A DNA stretch of 64,000 bases from Streptomyces sp. AC512_CC834. Lineage in GTDB: Bacteria; Actinomycetota; Actinomycetes; Streptomycetales; Streptomycetaceae. The stretch lies in assembly GCF_019049325.1 (NCBI RefSeq), contig NZ_JAGMUO010000130.1, positions 45,123 to 109,122 of the forward strand, read 5' to 3'. A program made the translations under genes and the position numbers. The notes under the pieces are model-generated. The model saw nothing but the letters and a program-made list of their open reading frames with translations, was not told where the DNA came from and ran no database searches. This document shows, piece by piece, positions 57,750 through 64,000 of this stretch. The number at the start of each line of letters is the position of its first letter. Position 1 is the first letter of the stretch.

Positions 57750-58649
57750 ATGGTCAGTTCGCCGCATGAAGCGCTGCATCGGATCTTCCGGGTGGATCCG
57801 GGGCTGTTCGCCCGGCTGTTGCCGCGGGCGGGCATCGGGTTTCCGGAGCACACCGCGATCGAGCCTCTGGACACCGATCTCACCGAGATCAGGCCACTCG
57901 AGCGCCGAGTGGACAGTGTGTTCCGGGTTCATGTGCCCGGTGAGGAAGGCGGCTTCGTGCTCGCCGTCGAGTCGCAGGGCAAGCCGGATCCGGACAAGCA
58001 CAATAGCTGGACGTACTACTTGGCCCACATGTACGCCAAGTACCGGTTGCCGCCGTTTCTTCTGGTGGTGTGCAAGGACAAGGCGACCGCAGCCTGGGCC
58101 TCCGAGCCGATCCGGGTCGGGCGTGGCTTCCACACCAGCATGATCGTCTTCCCGCTGGTCCTGGGGCCTGGAATCCTCCCCGTGATCACGGAGCCGGACG
58201 AGGCGGCCCGGGACCTCGGAGTCGCCGTCTTCTCCGCACTTGCCTACGCCACGGACCCGGGACTGACTGCGATACTGGACGCGCTGGCGTCAGGAGTGGC
58301 GGACGACGCAGGGAAGTCAGGGTCCGGGGACGTGGACCGGGTGGACTGGGCGGAGATCGTCGAAATCGGACTGGGTGAAGGCCCGGGTCGTGAGTACTGG
58401 AGGAAGCTGATGGCCACTTACACCCCGAACTTCCCGGGCAGCAACTCGATCGTCGAGGAGTACTGGCTCGAAGGCCGCGCCAAGGGCAGGGCCGAGGACA
58501 TTCTGCGCATTCTTGAGATGCGGGATGTTGAGATCCCTGACTTGGTCCGGGAGCGGGTCGCCTCTTGCACTGATCTCGACGTGCTGGGCACCTGGTTCGA
58601 CCGCTCTCTGAGCGTGGTGTGTGCCGAGGAGTTGTTCGTTGAGGGGTAG
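57750..58649 (+). CDS. Rpn-family PD-(D/E)XK nuclease-like protein
   Basis: A 299-residue protein. The Rpn-type nuclease core shows RRVDSVFRVHV (Asp55), then GFVLAVESQGKPDPDK (Glu74, Gln76, Lys78), fitting D-ExQxK active sites, followed by YLAHMYAKYRLPPFLLVVCKD. The C-terminal 79 residues (from Met221) form a separate helical module: NFPGSNSIVEEYWLEGRAKGRAED, then ASCTDLDVLGTWFDRSL. A strong internal ribosome site and ATG (58399-58412) precede that module. In E. coli, Rpn nucleases act against phage and are inhibited by short C-terminal products from internal starts. A free-standing duplicate of the module follows at 58715. Function here is inferred. Confidence 0.83.
   Translation: MVSSPHEALHRIFRVDPGLFARLLPRAGIGFPEHTAIEPLDTDLTEIRPLERRVDSVFRVHVPGEEGGFVLAVESQGKPDPDKHNSWTYYLAHMYAKYRLPPFLLVVCKDKATAAWASEPIRVGRGFHTSMIVFPLVLGPGILPVITEPDEAARDLGVAVFSALAYATDPGLTAILDALASGVADDAGKSGSGDVDRVDWAEIVEIGLGEGPGREYWRKLMATYTPNFPGSNSIVEEYWLEGRAKGRAEDILRILEMRDVEIPDLVRERVASCTDLDVLGTWFDRSLSVVCAEELFVEG
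58399..58412 (+). promoter_or_regulatory. internal ribosome site and ATG inside the Rpn gene
   Basis: GGAGGA (58399-58404), five bases, then an in-frame ATG at 58410 (codon 221). Initiation here would make a 79-residue C-terminal protein. The same TGGAGGAA-N-CTGATGGCC string starts the downstream duplicate gene. Confidence 0.65.
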
Positions 58650-58714
58650 GACGTACGGCGATCGGCGAGGCCGGTCTGGGCTGAGGCGCGGGCCGTGACT
58701 GTTGGAGGAATCTG

Positions 58715-58978
58715 ATGGCCGCTTACACTCCAAACTTTCCTGGCAGCAACTCGATCGTTGAAGAGTCCTGGCTTGAAGGCCGAGCAAAGGGCAGGGCCGA
58801 AGCCAAGGCCGAGGGCAGGGCCGAGACTATTCTGCGCGTTCTCGAGGTGCGGGGTGTCGAGACCCTCGACTCCGTCCGGGACCGGGTCACCGCCTGCACC
58901 GATCTCGACGTGCTGGGCACCTGGCTCGACCGCTCCCTGAGCGCGGAGCGCGCCGAGGAGCTGTTCGCCGAGGAGTAG
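58715..58978 (+). CDS. free-standing copy of the Rpn C-terminal module (RpnS-like)
   Basis: An 87-residue protein identical at 61 of 79 aligned positions to the last 79 residues of the upstream Rpn protein. The only length difference is an eight-residue insertion (AKAEGRAE) in the GRAKGRAE charged helix. GGAGGA five bases before the ATG gives a strong start. The duplication begins slightly upstream of the internal ribosome site of the parent gene, so the copy carries exactly the part predicted to be translated on its own. It could be a dedicated inhibitor of the nuclease. An alternative is a decaying partial duplication, but the intact frame and ribosome site argue against that. Confidence 0.78.
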   Translation: MAAYTPNFPGSNSIVEESWLEGRAKGRAEAKAEGRAETILRVLEVRGVETLDSVRDRVTACTDLDVLGTWLDRSLSAERAEELFAEE

Positions 58979-58993
58979 GAGCGTACGGATGCG

Positions 58994-59032
58994 CGGAGGG
59001 CGCCCGGCGGATCATCCGCCGGGCGCCCTCCG
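58994..59032. terminator. 17-bp hairpin, bidirectional terminator
   Basis: 58994-59010 pairs with 59016-59032 around ATCAT. It lies between the convergent RpnS-like gene and serC and should end both transcripts. Confidence 0.88.
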
Positions 59033-59053
59033 TCGTTGTACGACGAGACGCGG

Positions 59054-60172
59054 CTACAGCTTCTCGATGACGTAGTCCACGCACTTCGTCAGCGCCTCGA
59101 CGTCCGCCGGGGCGATCGCCGGGAACATCGCGACGCGCAACTGGTTGCGGCCGAGCTTGCGGTACGGCTCGGTGTCGACGATGCCGTTGGCGCGCAGCAC
59201 CTTGGCGACGGCGGCGGCGTCGATGTCGTCGGAGAAGTCGATGGTGCCGATGACCTGCGAGCGCTTGGCCGGGTCGGAGACGAACGGGGTGGCGTACTTG
59301 GCCTCCTCCGCCCAGGAGTACAGGCGGGTCGAGGAGTCCTTGGTGCGGCCGGTGGTGAAGTCCAGGCCGCCCTGGCCGTTCATCCAGTCGAGCTGCTCGC
59401 CGAGGAGGAAGAGCGTGGCGAGGGCCGGGGTGTTGTACGTCTGGTTCTTGCGGGAGTTGTCGATCGCCGTGGGGAGGGAGAAGAACTCCGGGACGTGGCG
59501 GCCGGACGCGTGGATCCGCTCGGCGCGCTCGATCGCCGCCGGGGAGAAGACGCCGATCCACAGGCCGCCGTCGGAGGCGAAGGACTTCTGCGGGGCGAAG
59601 TAGTACACGTCGGTCTCGGCGATGTCGACCGGCAGGCCGCCGGCGCCGGACGTCGCGTCGACCAGGACGAGGGCGTTCTCGTCCGCGCCGGCCACGCGCT
59701 TGATGGGCATGGCGACGCCGGTGGAGGTCTCGTTGTGCGTGAGGCCGTACACGTCCACGCCGGCCTCGGCACGCGCGTCGGGGTGCGTGCCCGGGTCGGA
59801 GGAGACGACGGTCGGCTCGGCCAGCCACGGGGCGAGCTTCGCGGCCTTGGCGAACTTGGAGGAGAACTCGCCGAAGCTCAGGTGCTGCGACTTGTTCTCG
59901 ATCAGACCGTGGGTCGCGACGTCCCAGAACGCGGTGGAGCCGCCGTTGCCGAGGATCACCTCGTAGCCGTCGGGGAGCCGGAACAGCTCGCGGATGCCCT
60001 CACGGACCTTGCCGACCAGGTTCTTGACCGGGGCCTGGCGGTGAGAGGTGCCGAGCAGGGACGTACCGGTGGCGGCCAGGGCGTCCAGCGCCTCCACCCG
60101 CACCTTGGAGGGGCCCGCGCCGAATCGACCGTCCGCGGGCTTGATGTCAGCAGGAATCTGGATCTCAGCCAC
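59054..60172 (-). CDS. serC: phosphoserine aminotransferase
   Basis: SerC makes 3-phosphoserine from 3-phosphohydroxypyruvate and glutamate (serine synthesis; pyridoxal phosphate enzyme, cytoplasmic). The 372-residue sequence is of the actinobacterial type: RFGAGPSKVR, LLGTSHRQAPVKNLVGKVREGI, GNGGSTAFWDVATHGLI, VDATSGAGGLPVDIAETDVYYFAPQKSFASDGGLW with the PLP-binding Lys in QKSF, and RVAMFPAI. Start is GTG. It marks the return to core genes after the island. Confidence 0.96.
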   Translation of the reverse strand: MAEIQIPADIKPADGRFGAGPSKVRVEALDALAATGTSLLGTSHRQAPVKNLVGKVREGIRELFRLPDGYEVILGNGGSTAFWDVATHGLIENKSQHLSFGEFSSKFAKAAKLAPWLAEPTVVSSDPGTHPDARAEAGVDVYGLTHNETSTGVAMPIKRVAGADENALVLVDATSGAGGLPVDIAETDVYYFAPQKSFASDGGLWIGVFSPAAIERAERIHASGRHVPEFFSLPTAIDNSRKNQTYNTPALATLFLLGEQLDWMNGQGGLDFTTGRTKDSSTRLYSWAEEAKYATPFVSDPAKRSQVIGTIDFSDDIDAAAVAKVLRANGIVDTEPYRKLGRNQLRVAMFPAIAPADVEALTKCVDYVIEKL

Positions 60173-60271
60173 GTGCCGGAGGGTATCGCCTTGACCAAAC
60201 CGGGCGAAGCCATGTCCGTCCGATGAGACGAGATCTCCGCCGTGCGGACCTGTACGGAGCTACGAGAGCCC

Positions 60272-63151
60272 ATGCTGGAGGGCATGACCGATCTGGAGGC
60301 AGCACTGCGCAGGGCCGTCCGCGGCGAGGTCGGATTCGACGTCACCTCCCGGGCGCTGACGACCATGGACGCGTCGAACTACCGGCGGGTCCCGCTCGGG
60401 GTCGTGGCGCCGAGAGACGCCGACGACGTGGCGGCCGTACTGGAGGTGTGCCGGGCGCACGCGGTACCGGTCGTCCCGCGCGGCGGCGGCACGTCGATCG
60501 CCGGGCAGGCGACCGGTACGGGCGTGGTGCTGGACTTCACCCGGCACATGAACCGGCTGGTCGCCCTCGACCCGGAGGCCCGTACGGCCGTCGTCCAGCC
60601 GGGTCTGGTCCTGGACCGGCTCCAGGACGCCGCCGCGCCGCACGGGCTGCGTTTCGGCCCCGACCCCTCCACCCACAGCCGCTGCACGCTCGGCGGCATG
60701 ATCGGCAACAACTCGTGCGGCTCCCACTCCGTGGCCTGGGGCACGACGGCGGACAGCGTGGGCGAGCTGTCGGTGCTCACCGCGCGCGGGCGGCGGCTGC
60801 GGCTCGGGCTGGAGTGGTCCGGGGCGCCGGAGGGTTTGCGTGAGCTGGTGGACGGCGACCTGGCCCGCCTGCGCACCGGCTTCCCCGACCTGCCGCGCCG
60901 TATCTCCGGCTACGCGCTGGACGCCCTGCTGCCGGAGCGGGGCGCCGACGTGGCCCGTTCCTTCTGCGGCTCGGAGGGCACGCTGGGCGTGCTGACCGAG
61001 GCGGTGGTCCGGCTGGTCGAGTCACCCCGCGCGCGTGCGCTCGCGGTGCTCGGCTACGCCGACGAGGCCGGGGCGGCGGAGGCGGCGGCCGGGCTGCTGC
61101 CGCTCGGCCCGCTGACGGTGGAGGGCATGTCGGTGGACCTGGTGCCGTCCACGGAGGGGTTGCCGCGGGGTGGCGCCTGGCTGTTCGTGGAGACGGGCGG
61201 GGAGACGGAGGCGGAGGCACGCGCGCGTGCGGAGGCGGTGGTGCGGGCGGCGGACGTCGTGGACGCGCTGGTGGTGACCGACCCGGCCGGGCAGCGGACG
61301 CTGTGGCGCATCCGGGAGGACGCGAGCGGTACGGCGACGCGGATGCCGGACGGCTCGGAGGCGTGGCCGGGGTGGGAGGACTGCGCGGTGCCGCCGGCCC
61401 GACTCGGCGCCTACCTGCGGGACTTCCGGCGCCTGCTCACGGCCCACGACCTGCGCGGCACGCCGTACGGGCACTTCGGCGACGGTTGCATCCACGTACG
61501 GATCGACTTCGACCTGCTGTCGGAGGCCGGGGTCGCGCGTTTCCGCCGCTTCTCGGAGGAGCTGGCGGACGTGGTGGTGGCGCACGGGGGTTCGTTGTCC
61601 GGGGAGCACGGGGACGGGCAGGCGCGGGCGGAGCTGCTGCCGAGGATGTACGGCGCGGAGACGGTGGCGCTCTTCGAGCGCGCGAAGGCGGTGTGGGACC
61701 CGGACGACCTCCTCAACCCGGGGATGCTGGTCCGTCCGGCGCCGCTCGACGCGAACCTCCGCTTCTCCGTCCTGCCGCGTGAGCCGGTGGACGTGGAGTT
61801 CGGGTACCCGTCCGACGGCGGCGACTTCTCGGCGGCCGTGCGCCGCTGCGTGGGGGTCGCCAAGTGCCGTACGACGTCGGTGTCCGGCTCGGGGGTGATG
61901 TGCCCGTCCTTCCGCGCGACGGGGGACGAGCAGCACTCCACGCGAGGCCGGGCCCGGCTGCTGCACGAGATGCTCGCCGGGGAGCTGGTGACGGACGGCT
62001 GGCGGTCGACGGAGGTCCGGGACGCCCTGGACCTGTGCCTGTCCTGCAAGGGCTGCCGCTCCGACTGCCCGGTCGAGGTCGACATGGCCACGTACAAGGC
62101 GGAGTTCCTGCACCACCACTACGCGGGGCGCCGCCGCCCCGCCGCCCACTACGCGATGGGCTGGCTGCCGGTGTGGCTGCGCTGGGCGTCGCGGGCGCGG
62201 ATGGCGCCGGTTGTCAACGCGCTGGCGTCCGTGGGGCCGTTGGCGGCCGTGGCGAAACGGCTGGGCGGGATCGCGGGGGAGCGGGAGGTGCCGCGGCTGG
62301 CGGGGGAGACGTTCAGTGGGTGGTGGCGCGGGCGGGCGCGGGGGCGGTCGCGGGGACCGGCCGGTGGCGGTGACCTGGTGGTCCTCTGGCCCGACACGTT
62401 CACGGAACACCTCTCGCCCTCCGTGGGCCAGGCTGCCGTACGGGTGCTGGAGGCGGCGGGGTTGCGGGTGGTGCTGCCGCCGACGCTGCGGGGACGCGCC
62501 GTGGTCGGCGACGGTACGTCGCGGTCGGCCCTGGCGCTGCTGACGGCCCGCCGGGGCGGCCGGGTCTGCTGCGGCCTGACGTACGTCTCGACTGGCCAAC
62601 TGGACCGCGCTCGCGCGGTGATGCGCCGCACGCTGGACCTGATGACCCCGGTACTGGAGACGTCCGCGCCGGTCGTCGTCCTGGAGCCGAGCTGCGCCGC
62701 CGCCCTGCGCACGGACCTGCCGGAGCTGCTGCACGACGACCCGAGGGCGGCCCGGCTCGCGGCGCGTGTGCTGACCTTCGCGGAGGCTCTGGAGCGCCAT
62801 GCCCCCGACTGGACGCCGCCCGCCGTGGACCGCCCGGTCACCGGCCAGACCCACTGCCACCAGCACGCGGTCCTGGGCGACGCGGCCGACCGGCGCCTGC
62901 GTGAGGCGGCCGGCCTGACCGGCGAGCTGAGCGGCGGCTGCTGCGGCCTCGCGGGCAACTTCGGTTTCGAGGACGGCCACTACGAGGTGTCGGCCGCCTG
63001 CGCGGAGGACCAGCTCCTTCCGGCGGTGCGCGAGGCACCGGCCGGTGCGGTGGTCCTGGCGGACGGGTTCTCGTGCCGGACGCAGTTGGAGCAACTGGGC
63101 GGGGTGCGGGGGCGGCATCTGGCGGAGGTACTGGCGGAGGGGCTGGAGTGA
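60272..63151 (+). CDS. fused FAD-linked oxidase / Fe-S (GlpC-like) oxidoreductase
   Basis: A 959-residue fusion of a glycolate/D-lactate-oxidase-type flavoprotein and an Fe-S subunit. The FAD domain is at about 30-250 (VPRGGGTSIAGQATGTG, then GGMIGNNSCGSHSVAWG), and the cap domain runs to about 500 with YGHFGDGCIHVRIDF and SGEHGDGQARAELLP. The ferredoxin-like part has Cys clusters CRTTSVSGSGVMCPS and CLSCKGCRSDCPVE, and CCG-type clusters follow (GGRVCCGLTY; GGCCGLAGNFG). It probably oxidises a 2-hydroxy acid and passes electrons to the quinone pool. ATG at 60272 is used; ATG at 60284 is possible. Confidence 0.92.
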   Translation: MLEGMTDLEAALRRAVRGEVGFDVTSRALTTMDASNYRRVPLGVVAPRDADDVAAVLEVCRAHAVPVVPRGGGTSIAGQATGTGVVLDFTRHMNRLVALDPEARTAVVQPGLVLDRLQDAAAPHGLRFGPDPSTHSRCTLGGMIGNNSCGSHSVAWGTTADSVGELSVLTARGRRLRLGLEWSGAPEGLRELVDGDLARLRTGFPDLPRRISGYALDALLPERGADVARSFCGSEGTLGVLTEAVVRLVESPRARALAVLGYADEAGAAEAAAGLLPLGPLTVEGMSVDLVPSTEGLPRGGAWLFVETGGETEAEARARAEAVVRAADVVDALVVTDPAGQRTLWRIREDASGTATRMPDGSEAWPGWEDCAVPPARLGAYLRDFRRLLTAHDLRGTPYGHFGDGCIHVRIDFDLLSEAGVARFRRFSEELADVVVAHGGSLSGEHGDGQARAELLPRMYGAETVALFERAKAVWDPDDLLNPGMLVRPAPLDANLRFSVLPREPVDVEFGYPSDGGDFSAAVRRCVGVAKCRTTSVSGSGVMCPSFRATGDEQHSTRGRARLLHEMLAGELVTDGWRSTEVRDALDLCLSCKGCRSDCPVEVDMATYKAEFLHHHYAGRRRPAAHYAMGWLPVWLRWASRARMAPVVNALASVGPLAAVAKRLGGIAGEREVPRLAGETFSGWWRGRARGRSRGPAGGGDLVVLWPDTFTEHLSPSVGQAAVRVLEAAGLRVVLPPTLRGRAVVGDGTSRSALALLTARRGGRVCCGLTYVSTGQLDRARAVMRRTLDLMTPVLETSAPVVVLEPSCAAALRTDLPELLHDDPRAARLAARVLTFAEALERHAPDWTPPAVDRPVTGQTHCHQHAVLGDAADRRLREAAGLTGELSGGCCGLAGNFGFEDGHYEVSAACAEDQLLPAVREAPAGAVVLADGFSCRTQLEQLGGVRGRHLAEVLAEGLE

Positions 63152-63172
63152 GGGCGGCGCGGGTGACGTCTT

Positions 63173-64000
63173 CTACGGCCGGCGGAACTCGACCTCGGGG
63201 TGGGAGGGCGTGGGGCCCTGGAGGAGCGGTTGGTGGATGCCCCGCAGGTGGAGGTCGAAGAAGGCGCGAACGAAATCGCGGGTGATGTACCAACCCCGCT
63301 CACCTGAGAGCGGAACCGCCGGATCCGCCAGCCCCAGCTGCTCCGCCAGCCAGGGGATGTCGGTGAAGGAGAAGTGCCCCGCCCCGGTCACGGTCAGCCA
63401 GCGTTTCCAGCCGTGCAGGCGGTTCCAGGTGGCGGGCCAGTCGGTGCCCGGGCTGTCGGGACTGTGCGAGAACTCGGTGCCGAGCATCATGAACGGGCGC
63501 CGGCCCAGCCCGGCCCCCGCGTCGCGTACGAAGAAGGAGCCGTCGAGGTTGACCCCCGCCCGCACGCGACGGTCGGCGGTCATCGTCGCCATGGCGGCCG
63601 CCCCGCCGATCGAATGCCCGGCGACACCGATGCGGCACGGGTCGATCATGCGAGCGAGTGCCCCCGTTCTCCGGCGGTCGGTCAGCTCGTCGAGCACGAA
63701 GGGCAGGTCCGCCGCCCGACCCTCCACGACGGTCGCCTCCTCGACATCGACGCCGACCCGGTCGCAGGCCACACAGGGGGGTATCCGGCCCCCGGGGAAC
63801 TCCGTGCCGACGGATTCGTAGGCGTGGTCCACGGCGGCGACGACGTAACCGCGGGAGGTCAGCTCCACGGCGAGCGCGGTGAGCGTGGCGCGTGGCATCG
63901 AGAAACCGGGGGACAGCAGGATCAGGGGGAAGCGGCCCGGCGCAGGGGGTGCGGAGGCCTGCGCGTGCGTGCGCACTCCGGCGAGAGTCGCGGTGGGTAC
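63173..64000 (-). CDS. PAF-acetylhydrolase/lipase-like alpha/beta hydrolase (5' end outside window)
   Basis: At least 275 residues, open to the window edge, so the start is missing. PLILLSPGFSMPRATLTALAVELTSRGYVVAAVDHAYES is the N-terminal fold with oxyanion loop. The nucleophile elbow is GVAGHSIGGAAAMATM, and DGSFFVRDAGAGLG with late GAGHFSFTDIPWLAEQLG supplies the acid and His. It resembles bacterial PAF-acetylhydrolase-type esterases, often secreted; whether a signal peptide exists cannot be seen. It converges on the oxidoreductase gene. Confidence 0.85.
   Translation of the reverse strand, partial: VPTATLAGVRTHAQASAPPAPGRFPLILLSPGFSMPRATLTALAVELTSRGYVVAAVDHAYESVGTEFPGGRIPPCVACDRVGVDVEEATVVEGRAADLPFVLDELTDRRRTGALARMIDPCRIGVAGHSIGGAAAMATMTADRRVRAGVNLDGSFFVRDAGAGLGRRPFMMLGTEFSHSPDSPGTDWPATWNRLHGWKRWLTVTGAGHFSFTDIPWLAEQLGLADPAVPLSGERGWYITRDFVRAFFDLHLRGIHQPLLQGPTPSHPEVEFRRP

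Noticed and set aside
1..64000. tRNA, rRNA, transposase, integrase and phage structural genes
   Set aside because: None was recognised on either strand by eye; a covariance-model and profile search would be needed to exclude small RNAs.

Overview
The window is a very GC-rich actinobacterial chromosome segment, almost certainly from a Streptomyces. The indicators are frequent GTG/TTG starts, DUF397/XRE (WhiJ-type) gene pairs, mycothiol-dependent DinB-like proteins, a futalosine-route menaquinone pair (mqnB-mqnD), DUF3027, DUF2530 and DUF2771 proteins, a HelD-type helicase and a bacterial XPB helicase. From memory the core gene order resembles the middle of the S. coelicolor chromosome, but this was not checked.

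Layout. 1-0.77 kb: non-coding, repeat-rich edge. 0.77-5.1 kb: an XRE/DUF397 pair, two TetR regulators and a short-chain dehydrogenase with two visible operators. 5.1-7.1 kb: murQ and its MurR/RpiR regulator (cell-wall amino-sugar salvage). 7.1-11.9 kb: small conserved proteins, an unusual DinB-GNAT fusion, an HD protein, a TetR gene, and cutC preceded by a good match to the DasR (dre) operator. 12.0-19.6 kb: HelD-type helicase, XPB helicase, and an 895-residue helicase-associated/WYL protein; two tiny probable exported peptides lie between the last two. 19.8-27.3 kb: HAAS membrane protein, HAD phosphatase, cold-shock protein, mqnD-mqnB, DUF2771 lipoprotein, MFS transporter and DUF3027. 27.5-31.4 kb: a 1277-residue sacsin/Hsp90-type ATPase whose ATP lid is interrupted by a long Gly-rich tandem-repeat insertion. 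31.5-43 kb: CtpE-like P-type ATPase, NCS2 purine permease, MarR plus MFS exporter, ThpR, an aldo/keto reductase, two Uma2 paralogues, an SGNH hydrolase and a surface-anchored secreted protein. 43-48.3 kb: TetR-controlled DrrAB-type ABC exporter, then a membrane protein/sensor kinase/response regulator operon.

48.3-59.0 kb is an accessory island between the two-component system and serC. It holds two XRE regulators, two DUF397 proteins plus a DUF397 relic, a DUF6879 protein, an RsbW-like ATPase, and a tightly overlapping three-gene operon. That operon encodes a winged-helix-like protein, a P-loop NTPase and a membrane-tethered type-1 periplasmic-binding domain. Next to it is an Rpn-family PD-(D/E)XK nuclease gene with a strong in-frame internal start. 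Immediately downstream is a free-standing duplicated copy of the same C-terminal domain, the arrangement expected of an intragenic nuclease/antitoxin pair that has been gene-duplicated. This is the most interesting system in the window. 59.0-64 kb returns to core metabolism: serC, a fused FAD/Fe-S glycolate-oxidase-like oxidoreductase, and a lipase/PAF-acetylhydrolase-like gene cut by the window edge.

No tRNA, rRNA, CRISPR array, insertion sequence or prophage structural gene was seen.
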